From CALHVX01 sp051027215 (GTDB lineage Bacteria > Pseudomonadota > Gammaproteobacteria > Pseudomonadales > Azotimanducaceae), in contig JBPCXR010000063.1 in assembly GCA_051027215.1 (NCBI GenBank), positions 1-38,487 on the forward strand: 38,487 nucleotides of DNA, given 5' to 3'. A program made the translations under genes and the position numbers. Position 1 is the stretch's first letter. Every line of letters starts with the position of its first letter. Below, one piece after another: positions 32,608 through 38,487 of this stretch. Below the pieces are notes generated by a model. It searched no databases. It was not told where the DNA came from and worked only from the letters and a program-made list of their open reading frames with translations.

Positions 32608-33754
32608 TGGTGCCGGTGCCCAGTCCGCCGCCGCAGCACATGGCAATCAGCGCATAGCGCCCATCGCTACGTTCTAGCTCGTGCAGCGCGCTGGTTATCA
32701 AGCGTGCGCCGGTTGAGCCAGTGGGGTGACCCAGAGCGATGGCGCCACCGTTGGGGTTGACGCGATCAGGATTGGGGTTCAACTCTTTTTGCCAAGCAAG
32801 CACAACAGAGGCAAATGCCTCGTTAACTTCGAAAACGTCGATGTCATCTACCGACAGGCCCGTCTGCTCTAAGACCTTTCTGCTGGCGGGAATAGGTCCT
32901 TTCAGCATGGTCACTGGATCAACGCCAACCAACGTGGTCGCTTTGATCCGCGCTCTGGGTGTGAGTCCATACTTTTCGCAGGCGGCTTTGCTAGCGAGGA
33001 CCACCACTGCGGCGCCATCAGAGACTTGGGAGCTGCTACCAGCGGTATGCACATCTTGGCCGGGCACCGGCTGCAGCGTTTCGAGCGCAGCCATGGTGGT
33101 TTCCCTTAGGCCTTCGTCGCGCTCGATGCTGCGAGTAGCGCCGGTGGGCTCAAAATTTTCGTTCAACACTGGAGCTTCAATGGCAACGATCTCACGATCG
33201 AAGCGACCTTCAGCCCAGGCACGGGCGGCGTTCTGCTGGCTCTTCAGGCCGAAGGCATCAGTGTCACTACGGGTTAGCTGGTATTCCTGGGCGATCATGG
33301 CTGCGCCTTGGAACTGACTGGTGGGCTCGTAGTGAGCGGCATACATCTCGCCCATGGGCGCAGCATCTTTCATGGCAGAGCCGAGGGGTACGCGAGACAT
33401 CATCTCTACACCGCAGCTCATAACGATCTCTTCCATACCCGAGGCAATCATGGCGGCGGCCAAAGAAGTGGCTTGTTGGCTGGAGCCACATTGCGCATCG
33501 ATGGTGGTGGCGGCGACTTCTTCTGGGAAGCCGTTAGAGAGCCAGGCAATTCTCGCGATGTTAAATGTTTGCTCGTTGACCTGGGAGACGCAGCCGCCGA
33601 TGACCTGTCCGACCTTGGCTGGATCTAAACCAGCGCGTTCCAAGACGCCTTTCTGTACACCGGCGAGCAATTCCGCGGGTTTCATGCCGGCTAGGCCTTT
33701 GCCGCGTTTGCCGATGGCGCTGCGACCTGCAGCGACGATGTAGACGTCTTCCAT
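32591..33754 (-). CDS. acetyl-CoA C-acyltransferase (thiolase)
   Basis: This encodes 387 residues from the ATG at 33752-33754, with AGGAG 6 nt upstream on its strand; a longer in-frame start is rejected. The acyl-accepting Cys89 lies in TIDAQCGSSQQAT. NEAFASVVLAW, GGAIALGHPTGSTGAR (His343) and MCCGGGLGTG (Cys374) complete the catalytic set. It could cleave 3-ketoacyl-CoA or condense acyl-CoAs. Many Proteobacteria carry several such thiolases with unknown chain preference. It diverges from the TIM-barrel/crotonase/MaoC operon across a 153-nt shared promoter region, which suggests joint use. Confidence 0.92.
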   Translation of the reverse strand: MEDVYIVAAGRSAIGKRGKGLAGMKPAELLAGVQKGVLERAGLDPAKVGQVIGGCVSQVNEQTFNIARIAWLSNGFPEEVAATTIDAQCGSSQQATSLAAAMIASGMEEIVMSCGVEMMSRVPLGSAMKDAAPMGEMYAAHYEPTSQFQGAAMIAQEYQLTRSDTDAFGLKSQQNAARAWAEGRFDREIVAIEAPVLNENFEPTGATRSIERDEGLRETTMAALETLQPVPGQDVHTAGSSSQVSDGAAVVVLASKAACEKYGLTPRARIKATTLVGVDPVTMLKGPIPASRKVLEQTGLSVDDIDVFEVNEAFASVVLAWQKELNPNPDRVNPNGGAIALGHPTGSTGARLITSALHELERSDGRYALIAMCCGGGLGTGTIIERV

Positions 33755-33907
33755 GGGGTGACTCCTGAGTAGGTCTAGATGCGTGAATGAAAGGCGTATT
33801 GTAGCTGGCAGCACGCGTGGATGCATGGACTGACGCCTGGTGATCGAAGCTGCAGGGCGTTTCTGGCATGCTCATTTCTTCCAGGGGTGAGCTAGGAGTT
33901 GGATTCG

Positions 33908-34699
33908 ATGTCACAGTCGCAAACGCTGTCGCTCGCGGCAGGGATATTGCCTGAGCACAATGGCGTGGTGGTTGCCCAGGCAGCGGTGGAGGCCGGCTAC
34001 AGCCATTTTGGCATTACCGTTGATGAGGCCTGGACTGCAGCAGACACGCGCGCGGTAAAGCAGCTACAGCGGGACAATGACCTGAGTTGCCTTGATGTTG
34101 AAGTCGTCTGGTTGGATCCCGGTGCAGCGGTAACTGATTTGCATCATAAGATCATCGATGTTGGCGCTGAGCTTGGTGCTGCCAATGTCCTGATTGTCAG
34201 CAGCGAAGCTGAACCAGCGCGAGTTGCTGCTGCGCAACACCAATTATGTGAGCTGTGCAGCGATAGCGGGATGCGAGTTGTTTTGGAGTTTCTACGCATC
34301 ACGGCAATTACGCGACCGAGCCAGGCCTTGGAGATCGCGCGCCTGGCCGATCATTCAGCAGCTGGTGTGCTGGTGGATTCGTTGCACCTGGCGCGCAGCG
34401 GCGAGAGTAGCGAAGTGCTCGCGGGATCAGCAGCGCTGCTGCCATATGTACAGCTGTGCGATGCCCCGGCACACTTTAGCGAAGACCGCGCTGGGCTTTT
34501 GGAAGATGCGCTGGATCGGCGCAGCGCGCCGGGTGAGGGCGAACTGCCCCTCGAGGATACCTTGGCGTTAAATCCTGGTTGTCCGCTGAGCCTAGAAGTG
34601 CGTTCTAAGCGCTACCGGGAAGACTATCCAGATCCAGCTTCCCGGGCCCGGGCGATACGCCTACGCACCGAAGAGTTTTTACAGTCGCGCACTGCCTAA
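33908..34699 (+). CDS. sugar phosphate isomerase/epimerase-like TIM-barrel protein
   Basis: This encodes 263 residues from the ATG at 33908, 9 nt after AGGAG; a TTG three codons earlier is too close to that site. The strands and metal-ligand segments of the xylose isomerase-like (AP endonuclease 2) barrel can be followed: AGYSHFGITVDEAW, VVLEFLRI (Glu), GVLVDSLHLARSG (Asp/His), YVQLCDA (Asp) and SLEVRSKRY (Glu). RSAPGEGELPLEDTLA is a typical late loop. The family isomerises, dehydrates or epimerises sugars and related polyols, so substrate and even reaction are open. It leads a plus-strand set with the crotonase (22 nt) and MaoC genes. Confidence 0.8.
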   Translation: MSQSQTLSLAAGILPEHNGVVVAQAAVEAGYSHFGITVDEAWTAADTRAVKQLQRDNDLSCLDVEVVWLDPGAAVTDLHHKIIDVGAELGAANVLIVSSEAEPARVAAAQHQLCELCSDSGMRVVLEFLRITAITRPSQALEIARLADHSAAGVLVDSLHLARSGESSEVLAGSAALLPYVQLCDAPAHFSEDRAGLLEDALDRRSAPGEGELPLEDTLALNPGCPLSLEVRSKRYREDYPDPASRARAIRLRTEEFLQSRTA

Positions 34700-34721
34700 T
34701 CAGCCCTCGAGGGGATCGAAA

Positions 34722-35507
34722 ATGAGTGATCCGGTAATCACGTACGAAGAGTCAGAACACGTCGCTACCTTGACTTTGAACCGCCCAGAAGCGATGAACT
34801 CGTTAAACTATGAAACTTACATGGCTCTAGAGGATGCCATTCGCGGTTCGAACGCGAGAGTGATCATAGTGACCGGAGCCGGGCGTGCGTTTTGTGCAGG
34901 CGATGATGTCAAAGCCATTCTCGGCAGTAAAACACCAGCTCCCGCAGAAATCGCCGAGCGCGCCAAGGCAACCGGCGGCTTGACCCCAGCCGCCGATGCT
35001 TTGTTACATACCAATATTCCGGTTATCGCCGCGGTGAACGGTGCCGCGGTGGGCTGGGGTATGGAGTTGGCGTTGATGGCAGATCTACGCATCGCCTCCA
35101 CAGCGGCGAAGTTTGGCGAGCTGTTCGTGGTACGCGGGTTGTGTTGTGATGCACCGGGTCTGGGACGCTTGGCCCAGCTCGTTGGTCGTGAAAAGGCCGC
35201 TGAACTGTTATTCACTGGCGACATCATTGATGCGGAGCGGGCTGAACGCCTGGGCCTTGTGTCTCGTGTCGTAGCGCCAGAGCAACTGTTGCGCGAAGCC
35301 CAGACGCTGGCAGAAAAAATCGCCGCTAACCCTCCGCTTGCCGTGCAAGCACTAAAAGCGGGTCTGCGCCGTACTTTGGACCCGGATTGGCGTGACACAG
35401 GCCGCTGGGCCATTGAGCAGATAACCCGGTTGCGAAAAACAGAAGACTCCAAGGAGGGTGTTGCCGCCTTTCTAGAAAAGCGGCAGCCGGTCTACGTGGG
35501 ACGCTAG
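34722..35507 (+). CDS. enoyl-CoA hydratase/isomerase (crotonase) family protein
   Basis: This encodes 261 residues, with GAGGGG ahead of the ATG. The CoA/oxyanion hole segment is AFCAGDDVKAIL and the second is NGAAVGWGMELALMADLRIA, where GGG is GWG. One acidic residue (Glu in MELA) matches the first crotonase glutamate. The second hydratase glutamate position holds Phe in FGELFVVRGLCCDAPG; the Asp seen in FVxxGLxPDxGG-type isomerases and hydrolases is kept. So it may not be a classical hydratase. It lies 47 nt before the MaoC gene and probably shares a transcript with it and the TIM-barrel gene. Confidence 0.88.
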   Translation: MSDPVITYEESEHVATLTLNRPEAMNSLNYETYMALEDAIRGSNARVIIVTGAGRAFCAGDDVKAILGSKTPAPAEIAERAKATGGLTPAADALLHTNIPVIAAVNGAAVGWGMELALMADLRIASTAAKFGELFVVRGLCCDAPGLGRLAQLVGREKAAELLFTGDIIDAERAERLGLVSRVVAPEQLLREAQTLAEKIAANPPLAVQALKAGLRRTLDPDWRDTGRWAIEQITRLRKTEDSKEGVAAFLEKRQPVYVGR

Positions 35508-35554
35508 GCCTGCCCAGGAGCGTTTTTTCGGATTGAATGACACAGGAGCAAATC

Positions 35555-36073
35555 ATGGTCGCAGAGGCGAAGCCCGTTGGTGCGAATCGGTATCGAGAGT
35601 CCTATGGACGCTATTTGGAGGACTTTAAGGTTGGTGACGTTTATGAGCATCGGCCGGGTCGTTCTATCAGCGAAACTGACAACACTTGGTTTACCCTGTT
35701 GACCATGAACCAGCATCCGCTGCACTTTGACAAAGTCTATGGCGAACGTAGTGAGTTCGGGCAAGTGCTGGTGAACTCCTGCCTTACCCTGTCGGTGGTG
35801 ACTGGCATGTCGGTCAGCGACGTCAGTCAGAAAACCATCGCTAATCTAGGCTGGACTGATGTCAAACTCACGGGCCCGGTATTCGTGGGAGATACCCTGT
35901 ATGCAGAATCTGAAGTTTTGGAAATACGCGAATCGAAGTCGCGTCCGACTCAGGGCATAGTGACAATTCGCACCAAAGGACTAAAGCAGGATGGCGCTGA
36001 GGTGATCAGCTTTGTGCGCGCGATGTTGATCCCCAAGCGTGGGCACGCAGTCGATGATCAAATAGACTACTGA
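35555..36073 (+). CDS. MaoC-family (R)-hydratase, hotdog fold
   Basis: This encodes 172 residues from the ATG at 35555, which has AGGAG 7-8 nt upstream; an ATG at 35537 is less well placed. The signature DFKVGDVYEHRPGRSISETD leads into TLLTMNQHPLHFDKVYG, the hydratase-2 motif with the Asp/Asn-His pair. GPVFVGDTLYAESEVLEIRE and GIVTIRTKGL follow. Closest recalled relatives are MaoC dehydratases of the mesaconyl-CoA hydratase type; substrate not proven. It would hydrate or dehydrate an acyl-CoA thioester. It follows the crotonase gene, so this cluster has two different enoyl-CoA-type enzymes plus a thiolase. Confidence 0.87.
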   Translation: MVAEAKPVGANRYRESYGRYLEDFKVGDVYEHRPGRSISETDNTWFTLLTMNQHPLHFDKVYGERSEFGQVLVNSCLTLSVVTGMSVSDVSQKTIANLGWTDVKLTGPVFVGDTLYAESEVLEIRESKSRPTQGIVTIRTKGLKQDGAEVISFVRAMLIPKRGHAVDDQIDY

Positions 36074-36125
36074 CGACTGAAGCGGTGTAGGGTGCAGCGT
36101 ATCTGGCAACGCGGCGCAGGAGTGC

Positions 36126-36311
36126 TTAGGCGGCGTAGCTCTGAGATTCCGCCAGGCGCTGATTGACCAACTCGACGGTCATTTCCTGGCAACAGCCGCA
36201 GCCTGTGCCGACGCCGAGCTGATCACGCAGTTCCTCAGCGCTTTGCGCGCCAGCGTCTACGGCTTCGAGCACATCCTGATCGGTTACTGCTTTGCAGAGA
36301 CATACGTACAT
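36126..36311 (-). CDS. bfd: bacterioferritin-associated ferredoxin
   Basis: This 61-residue protein has the BFD [2Fe-2S] pattern: Cys4 and Cys6 (MYVCLCKAVTD) with Cys38 and Cys41 (GVGTGCGCCQEM); Cys40 is extra. Bfd reduces the haem of bacterioferritin so stored iron can leave as Fe(II). It is divergent from bfr over 244 nt, an arrangement that couples storage and release. A promoter with good spacing lies upstream. Length is normal for the family (63-73 residues). Confidence 0.93.
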   Translation of the reverse strand: MYVCLCKAVTDQDVLEAVDAGAQSAEELRDQLGVGTGCGCCQEMTVELVNQRLAESQSYAA

Positions 36312-36347
36312 AGAACAGCCAGTTGCTTGTCCTGAATCGATAAATAG

Positions 36348-36377
36348 ATTCTAAATGAAAGCGATTCTCGATTGCAA
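36348..36377 (-). promoter_or_regulatory. bfd promoter with Fur-box-like sequence in the spacer
   Basis: On the minus strand TTGCAA (36372-36377) and TAGAAT (36348-36353) are separated by 18 nt. The spacer reads ATCGAGAATCGCTTTCAT on that strand. It matches about 9 of 15 positions of the Fur consensus core, with the GAGAATC form seen in pseudomonads. bfd is usually iron-repressed, so the position makes sense. Fur binding is a weak inference. Confidence 0.4.
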
Positions 36378-36431
36378 CTGAGTTTGTGTCTCATTTACAC
36401 ACTTATTGAGATCTTCGCTAGCGCTTGCCTT

Positions 36432-36446
36432 TGAGAAATAATCTCA
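36432..36446. promoter_or_regulatory. inverted repeat upstream of bfr
   Basis: TGAGA-AATAA-TCTCA (36432-36446) is a perfect 5-bp inverted repeat in an A/T-rich stretch 109 nt before the bfr ATG. It could be a regulator site in the bfr promoter. It does not match Fur closely; the identity is unknown. Confidence 0.25.
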
Positions 36447-36555
36447 TTAAAAAACAATAGTTTAGGTGGGTTCCGCGTTGCAAATTCAGAGTCGATCGAG
36501 CATGCTGCGGGCCATTGTTTGTCCTTCAATTTGTTTCAACCAGCCGGATTACGCC

Positions 36556-37035
36556 ATGAAAGCCATCGATTCCGAAGTCCTCGCCTATCTAAACAAGGTG
36601 CTCAAAAAGGAGCTCACGGCGATCAACCAATATTTCCTCCATTCACGCATGTTCAAAGACTGGGGTCTGAAGCGGCTTGGCGACTATGAGTACGAAGAAT
36701 CCATCGATGAGATGAAACATGCAGACGCTTTGATCGAGCGCATTTTATTTTTAGAAGGGCTGCCGAACTTGCAGGACCTAGGCAAACTCTACATTGGTCA
36801 AAATGTGAAAGAGATGCTCGGCGGGGATCTGAAATTGGAAATGGAAGCCATTCCCTTACTGCGTGAGGCAATCGTCTACAGCGAGTCCAAAGAAGATTTT
36901 GTCAGCCGCAAACTGTTTACCGAAATCCTTAGTGCCGAAGAGGAGCACGTCGACTGGTTGGAAACTCAGTTAGGCTTGATTGATAAGGTGGGCCTAGAAA
37001 ATTACATGCAGTCGCAAATGGGTGATGGCGAATGA
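36556..37035 (+). CDS. bfr: bacterioferritin (haem-containing ferritin)
   Basis: This encodes 159 residues from the ATG at 36556 (MKAIDSEVLAYLNKVLKKEL); the longer in-frame start is rejected. The numbering is E. coli Bfr plus one. Ferroxidase ligands are Glu19, Glu52, His55, Glu95, Glu128 and His131, all present. The haem ligand is Met53 (SIDEMKHADA). So it can both oxidise iron and bind intersubunit haem, unlike the ferroxidase-defective Bfr alpha type of pseudomonads. It should form a 24-mer that stores iron in the cytoplasm, serviced by the divergent bfd product. Its 3' end is 16 nt from convergent mobA. Confidence 0.95.
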   Translation: MKAIDSEVLAYLNKVLKKELTAINQYFLHSRMFKDWGLKRLGDYEYEESIDEMKHADALIERILFLEGLPNLQDLGKLYIGQNVKEMLGGDLKLEMEAIPLLREAIVYSESKEDFVSRKLFTEILSAEEEHVDWLETQLGLIDKVGLENYMQSQMGDGE

Positions 37036-37051
37036 TCGCTCTGGCGCTTGG

Positions 37052-37621
37052 TTACTGTTCAAAATCTTCCGGCTGATTGCAATTGGTAAAAGCATCAGGA
37101 TCTGGGAACGGCACAGGCACAGCGCCGAGCTGTTCTAGCCATCCGATTGCGCTGCGTGACCCACTATTGAGGTAAGCAAGTAGATCCTCTAGGTGTCGGT
37201 CTCCACAGACCAAGCACAACGGCTGCGCCCGTTGCCCGTCATGAGCGTAGCGCACTTCATCCAGCGGGCGCCCAGCGGTCAGTCGTGCGCCCAGATCTGC
37301 TGGCACCTTCGGCATGTCACCGGGGCATACCAGGTACACCGCGTCTTGGCCCTGCTGATTCGCTGTTTCCTGTTCATGCTGGATAACGCTGGCGATGCCG
37401 GCCAATGGACCACGATCATCGTCCCATTGGTCATTAACTACGCTGGCGTGCTGGGCATAGATCGATTCGTTGCGATTGGCGCTGATCACTAGCTTTTCAA
37501 CCTGCGGACGTAGTCGGGCAGTGACTCGGGTGAACAACGGCTGGCCCCGCCAATTGAGCAGCGGTTTGTCTGCGCCACCCATGCGGGTACCGGCGCCGCC
37601 GCATAGCAGAATGCCGATCAT
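37052..37621 (-). CDS. mobA: molybdenum cofactor guanylyltransferase MobA
   Basis: This encodes 189 residues from the ATG at 37619-37621; the upstream extension reaches across the next promoter and is rejected. The nucleotidyltransferase signature LLCGGAGTRMGGADKPLLNW (residues 5-24) has the catalytic Lys and the GTP-binding G-x-G-x-R pattern. LVISANRNES, DDDRGPLAGIASVI and LVCPGDMPKVP (Asp, Mg2+) match MobA. It joins GMP to Mo-molybdopterin to make MGD for DMSO-reductase-type enzymes. No other molybdenum gene is in view. It is convergent with bfr. Divergent from the lipoprotein gene at 37733. Confidence 0.92.
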   Translation of the reverse strand: MIGILLCGGAGTRMGGADKPLLNWRGQPLFTRVTARLRPQVEKLVISANRNESIYAQHASVVNDQWDDDRGPLAGIASVIQHEQETANQQGQDAVYLVCPGDMPKVPADLGARLTAGRPLDEVRYAHDGQRAQPLCLVCGDRHLEDLLAYLNSGSRSAIGWLEQLGAVPVPFPDPDAFTNCNQPEDFEQ

Positions 37622-37732
37622 CGTGTCTGCGCCTGTGGCGAAGTGGCTGGCATAAAAGAGTCCGTGACCTGGTGTGGTGGCCTGGGTACAGTACGGTCCC
37701 TTATTGACGGACGAAATGGACGGGCGAAAACA

Positions 37733-38487
37733 ATGAGCCGCTGGCAAAGATCATACATTAGCCATCCGATTTTACCTGCGAACCGTCTTGCTGTGTTGCG
37801 CTCCTGCTTCGCAGTCGGCGTTGTCTTGCTGCTGCTGGGTTGCGCCGGAATGGGTAGCAGCGATCGTACAGCGGAACTCAGGGGCGCCTTGGCTTCAGCG
37901 GATCGCTCGGAAGCCGATCGAAGCCGTGATTCACATCGACTACCGGATCAAGTGATCGAATTTCTTGGCATCGGTCCGGGCATGGTCGTCATGGACTTGA
38001 TTGCGTCCGGTGGTTACTACTCTGAAGTTTTATCCTACGCCGTGGGTCCCACCGGCCGAGTCTACGCGCAAAACCCACCAGCGGTGCTGAAGTTTCGGGA
38101 CGGTGCGAACGACAAGGCGATGAAGGCACGCTTAGTGGGTAACCGCTTGCCGAACGTCGTACGTTGGGACCGGGATTTCGAAAACCTTGGACTTGCGCCA
38201 GGTTCGCTGGATGCGGCCATTACGGCGCTGAACTTTCACGATGTCTATCATCAGGGTGAACCGCGTGCGCGAGGTTTTCTTGCTGTGGTCTACTCTTTGC
38301 TGAAACCCAACGGCACTCTTGGGCTGATCGACCATGTGGGTAAACAAGGCCTAGACAACCAGCAGCTGCATCGCATTGTGCCAGCCGACATCGAAGCGGT
38401 GGCGCGAGCTGTCGGCTTTGAGATAGAGGCTCGCAGTGAGTTGTTGTCGAATACGGCGGACGATCATAGCGGTAACGTCTTTGCGCC
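37733..38487 (+). CDS. lipoprotein SAM-dependent methyltransferase-like protein, 3' end outside window
   Basis: The frame is open from the ATG at 37733 to the edge (251 codons), translated by hand. Residues 22-36 are hydrophobic and end in the lipobox LLGC with Cys37, so it is probably a lipoprotein. The mature part contains VIEFLGIGPGMVVMDLIASGGYYSEVLSYAVGP, split as the methyltransferase motif I region (VVMDLIASGGYYSEVL), then DAAITALNFHDVYHQGEPRA and GTLGLIDHVGKQG. This matches predicted extracytoplasmic methyltransferases of the COG4798 type. A SAM-dependent enzyme outside the cytoplasm is unexpected, so catalysis is uncertain; it may have another role. The C-terminus is missing. Confidence 0.75.
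   Translation, partial: MSRWQRSYISHPILPANRLAVLRSCFAVGVVLLLLGCAGMGSSDRTAELRGALASADRSEADRSRDSHRLPDQVIEFLGIGPGMVVMDLIASGGYYSEVLSYAVGPTGRVYAQNPPAVLKFRDGANDKAMKARLVGNRLPNVVRWDRDFENLGLAPGSLDAAITALNFHDVYHQGEPRARGFLAVVYSLLKPNGTLGLIDHVGKQGLDNQQLHRIVPADIEAVARAVGFEIEARSELLSNTADDHSGNVFA

Noticed and set aside
34817..35452. A 211-codon minus-strand reading frame
   Set aside because: It is antisense to the conserved crotonase gene; composition (Ser/Arg/Ala-rich) is typical of shadow frames.
36387..36411. TCTCA...TGAGA as a second operator in the bfd-bfr gap
   Set aside because: The arms are 5 bp and 14 nt apart in A/T-rich DNA, so chance is likely.

Overview
The window is chromosomal DNA from a gammaproteobacterium, probably a marine, respiring relative of Pseudomonadales or the former Cellvibrionales. 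The evidence is a Na+-translocating NADH:quinone reductase operon (nqrABCDEF), a complete LexA, Mfd, TopA, TatD, Slt, CsiV and Bfr/Bfd set, and a gene order that, as I remember it, follows the nqrF-A / gap / mfd / csiV / MTI phosphorylase / lexA / topA block of Pseudomonas aeruginosa (about PA2994 to PA3012). Genes are densely packed, with many ATGA stop-start overlaps. I saw no tRNA, rRNA, CRISPR array, transposase or prophage gene.

Layout. 1-4.4 kb: a C39-like peptidase cut by the window edge, a small CxxC thioredoxin-fold protein, a minus-strand slt-tatD pair and a uspA gene. 4.4-8.7 kb: a conserved small membrane protein, topA with a strong promoter and hairpin leader, and lexA convergent to it. 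8.8-12.7 kb: a LolA-like periplasmic protein and a beta-barrel protein with an N-terminal SPOR-like domain, divergent from lexA and carrying a good LexA box, then a purine-salvage pair (HPRT and methylthioinosine phosphorylase). 12.7-17.4 kb: mfd-csiV on the minus strand. 17.4-23.3 kb: a membrane-anchored retropepsin-like protease, then a three-gene 2-oxoacid:ferredoxin oxidoreductase operon whose first gene fuses a GltD-type flavoprotein to a two-cluster ferredoxin. 23.5-31.1 kb: a GAPDH with an N-terminal extension and nqrABCDEF. 31.1-31.4 kb: two copies of a modular multi-hairpin repeat. 31.4-36.1 kb: a lipid/CoA-type accessory cluster (SnoaL-like, HAD, thiolase, TIM-barrel isomerase-like, crotonase, MaoC). 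36.1-38.5 kb: bfd and bfr divergent over a possible iron-responsive promoter, mobA, and the start of a lipoprotein methyltransferase.

Functional links. MTI phosphorylase releases hypoxanthine, which the overlapping HPRT gene can convert to IMP. The KOR operon can oxidise a 2-oxoacid and pass electrons through its own ferredoxin-flavoprotein to NAD(P). Nqr then oxidises NADH and pumps Na+. The most interesting candidates are the KOR/GltD-ferredoxin operon inserted in otherwise conserved synteny, the LexA-box-bearing LolA-like/SPOR-barrel pair, and the hairpin repeat behind nqrF.
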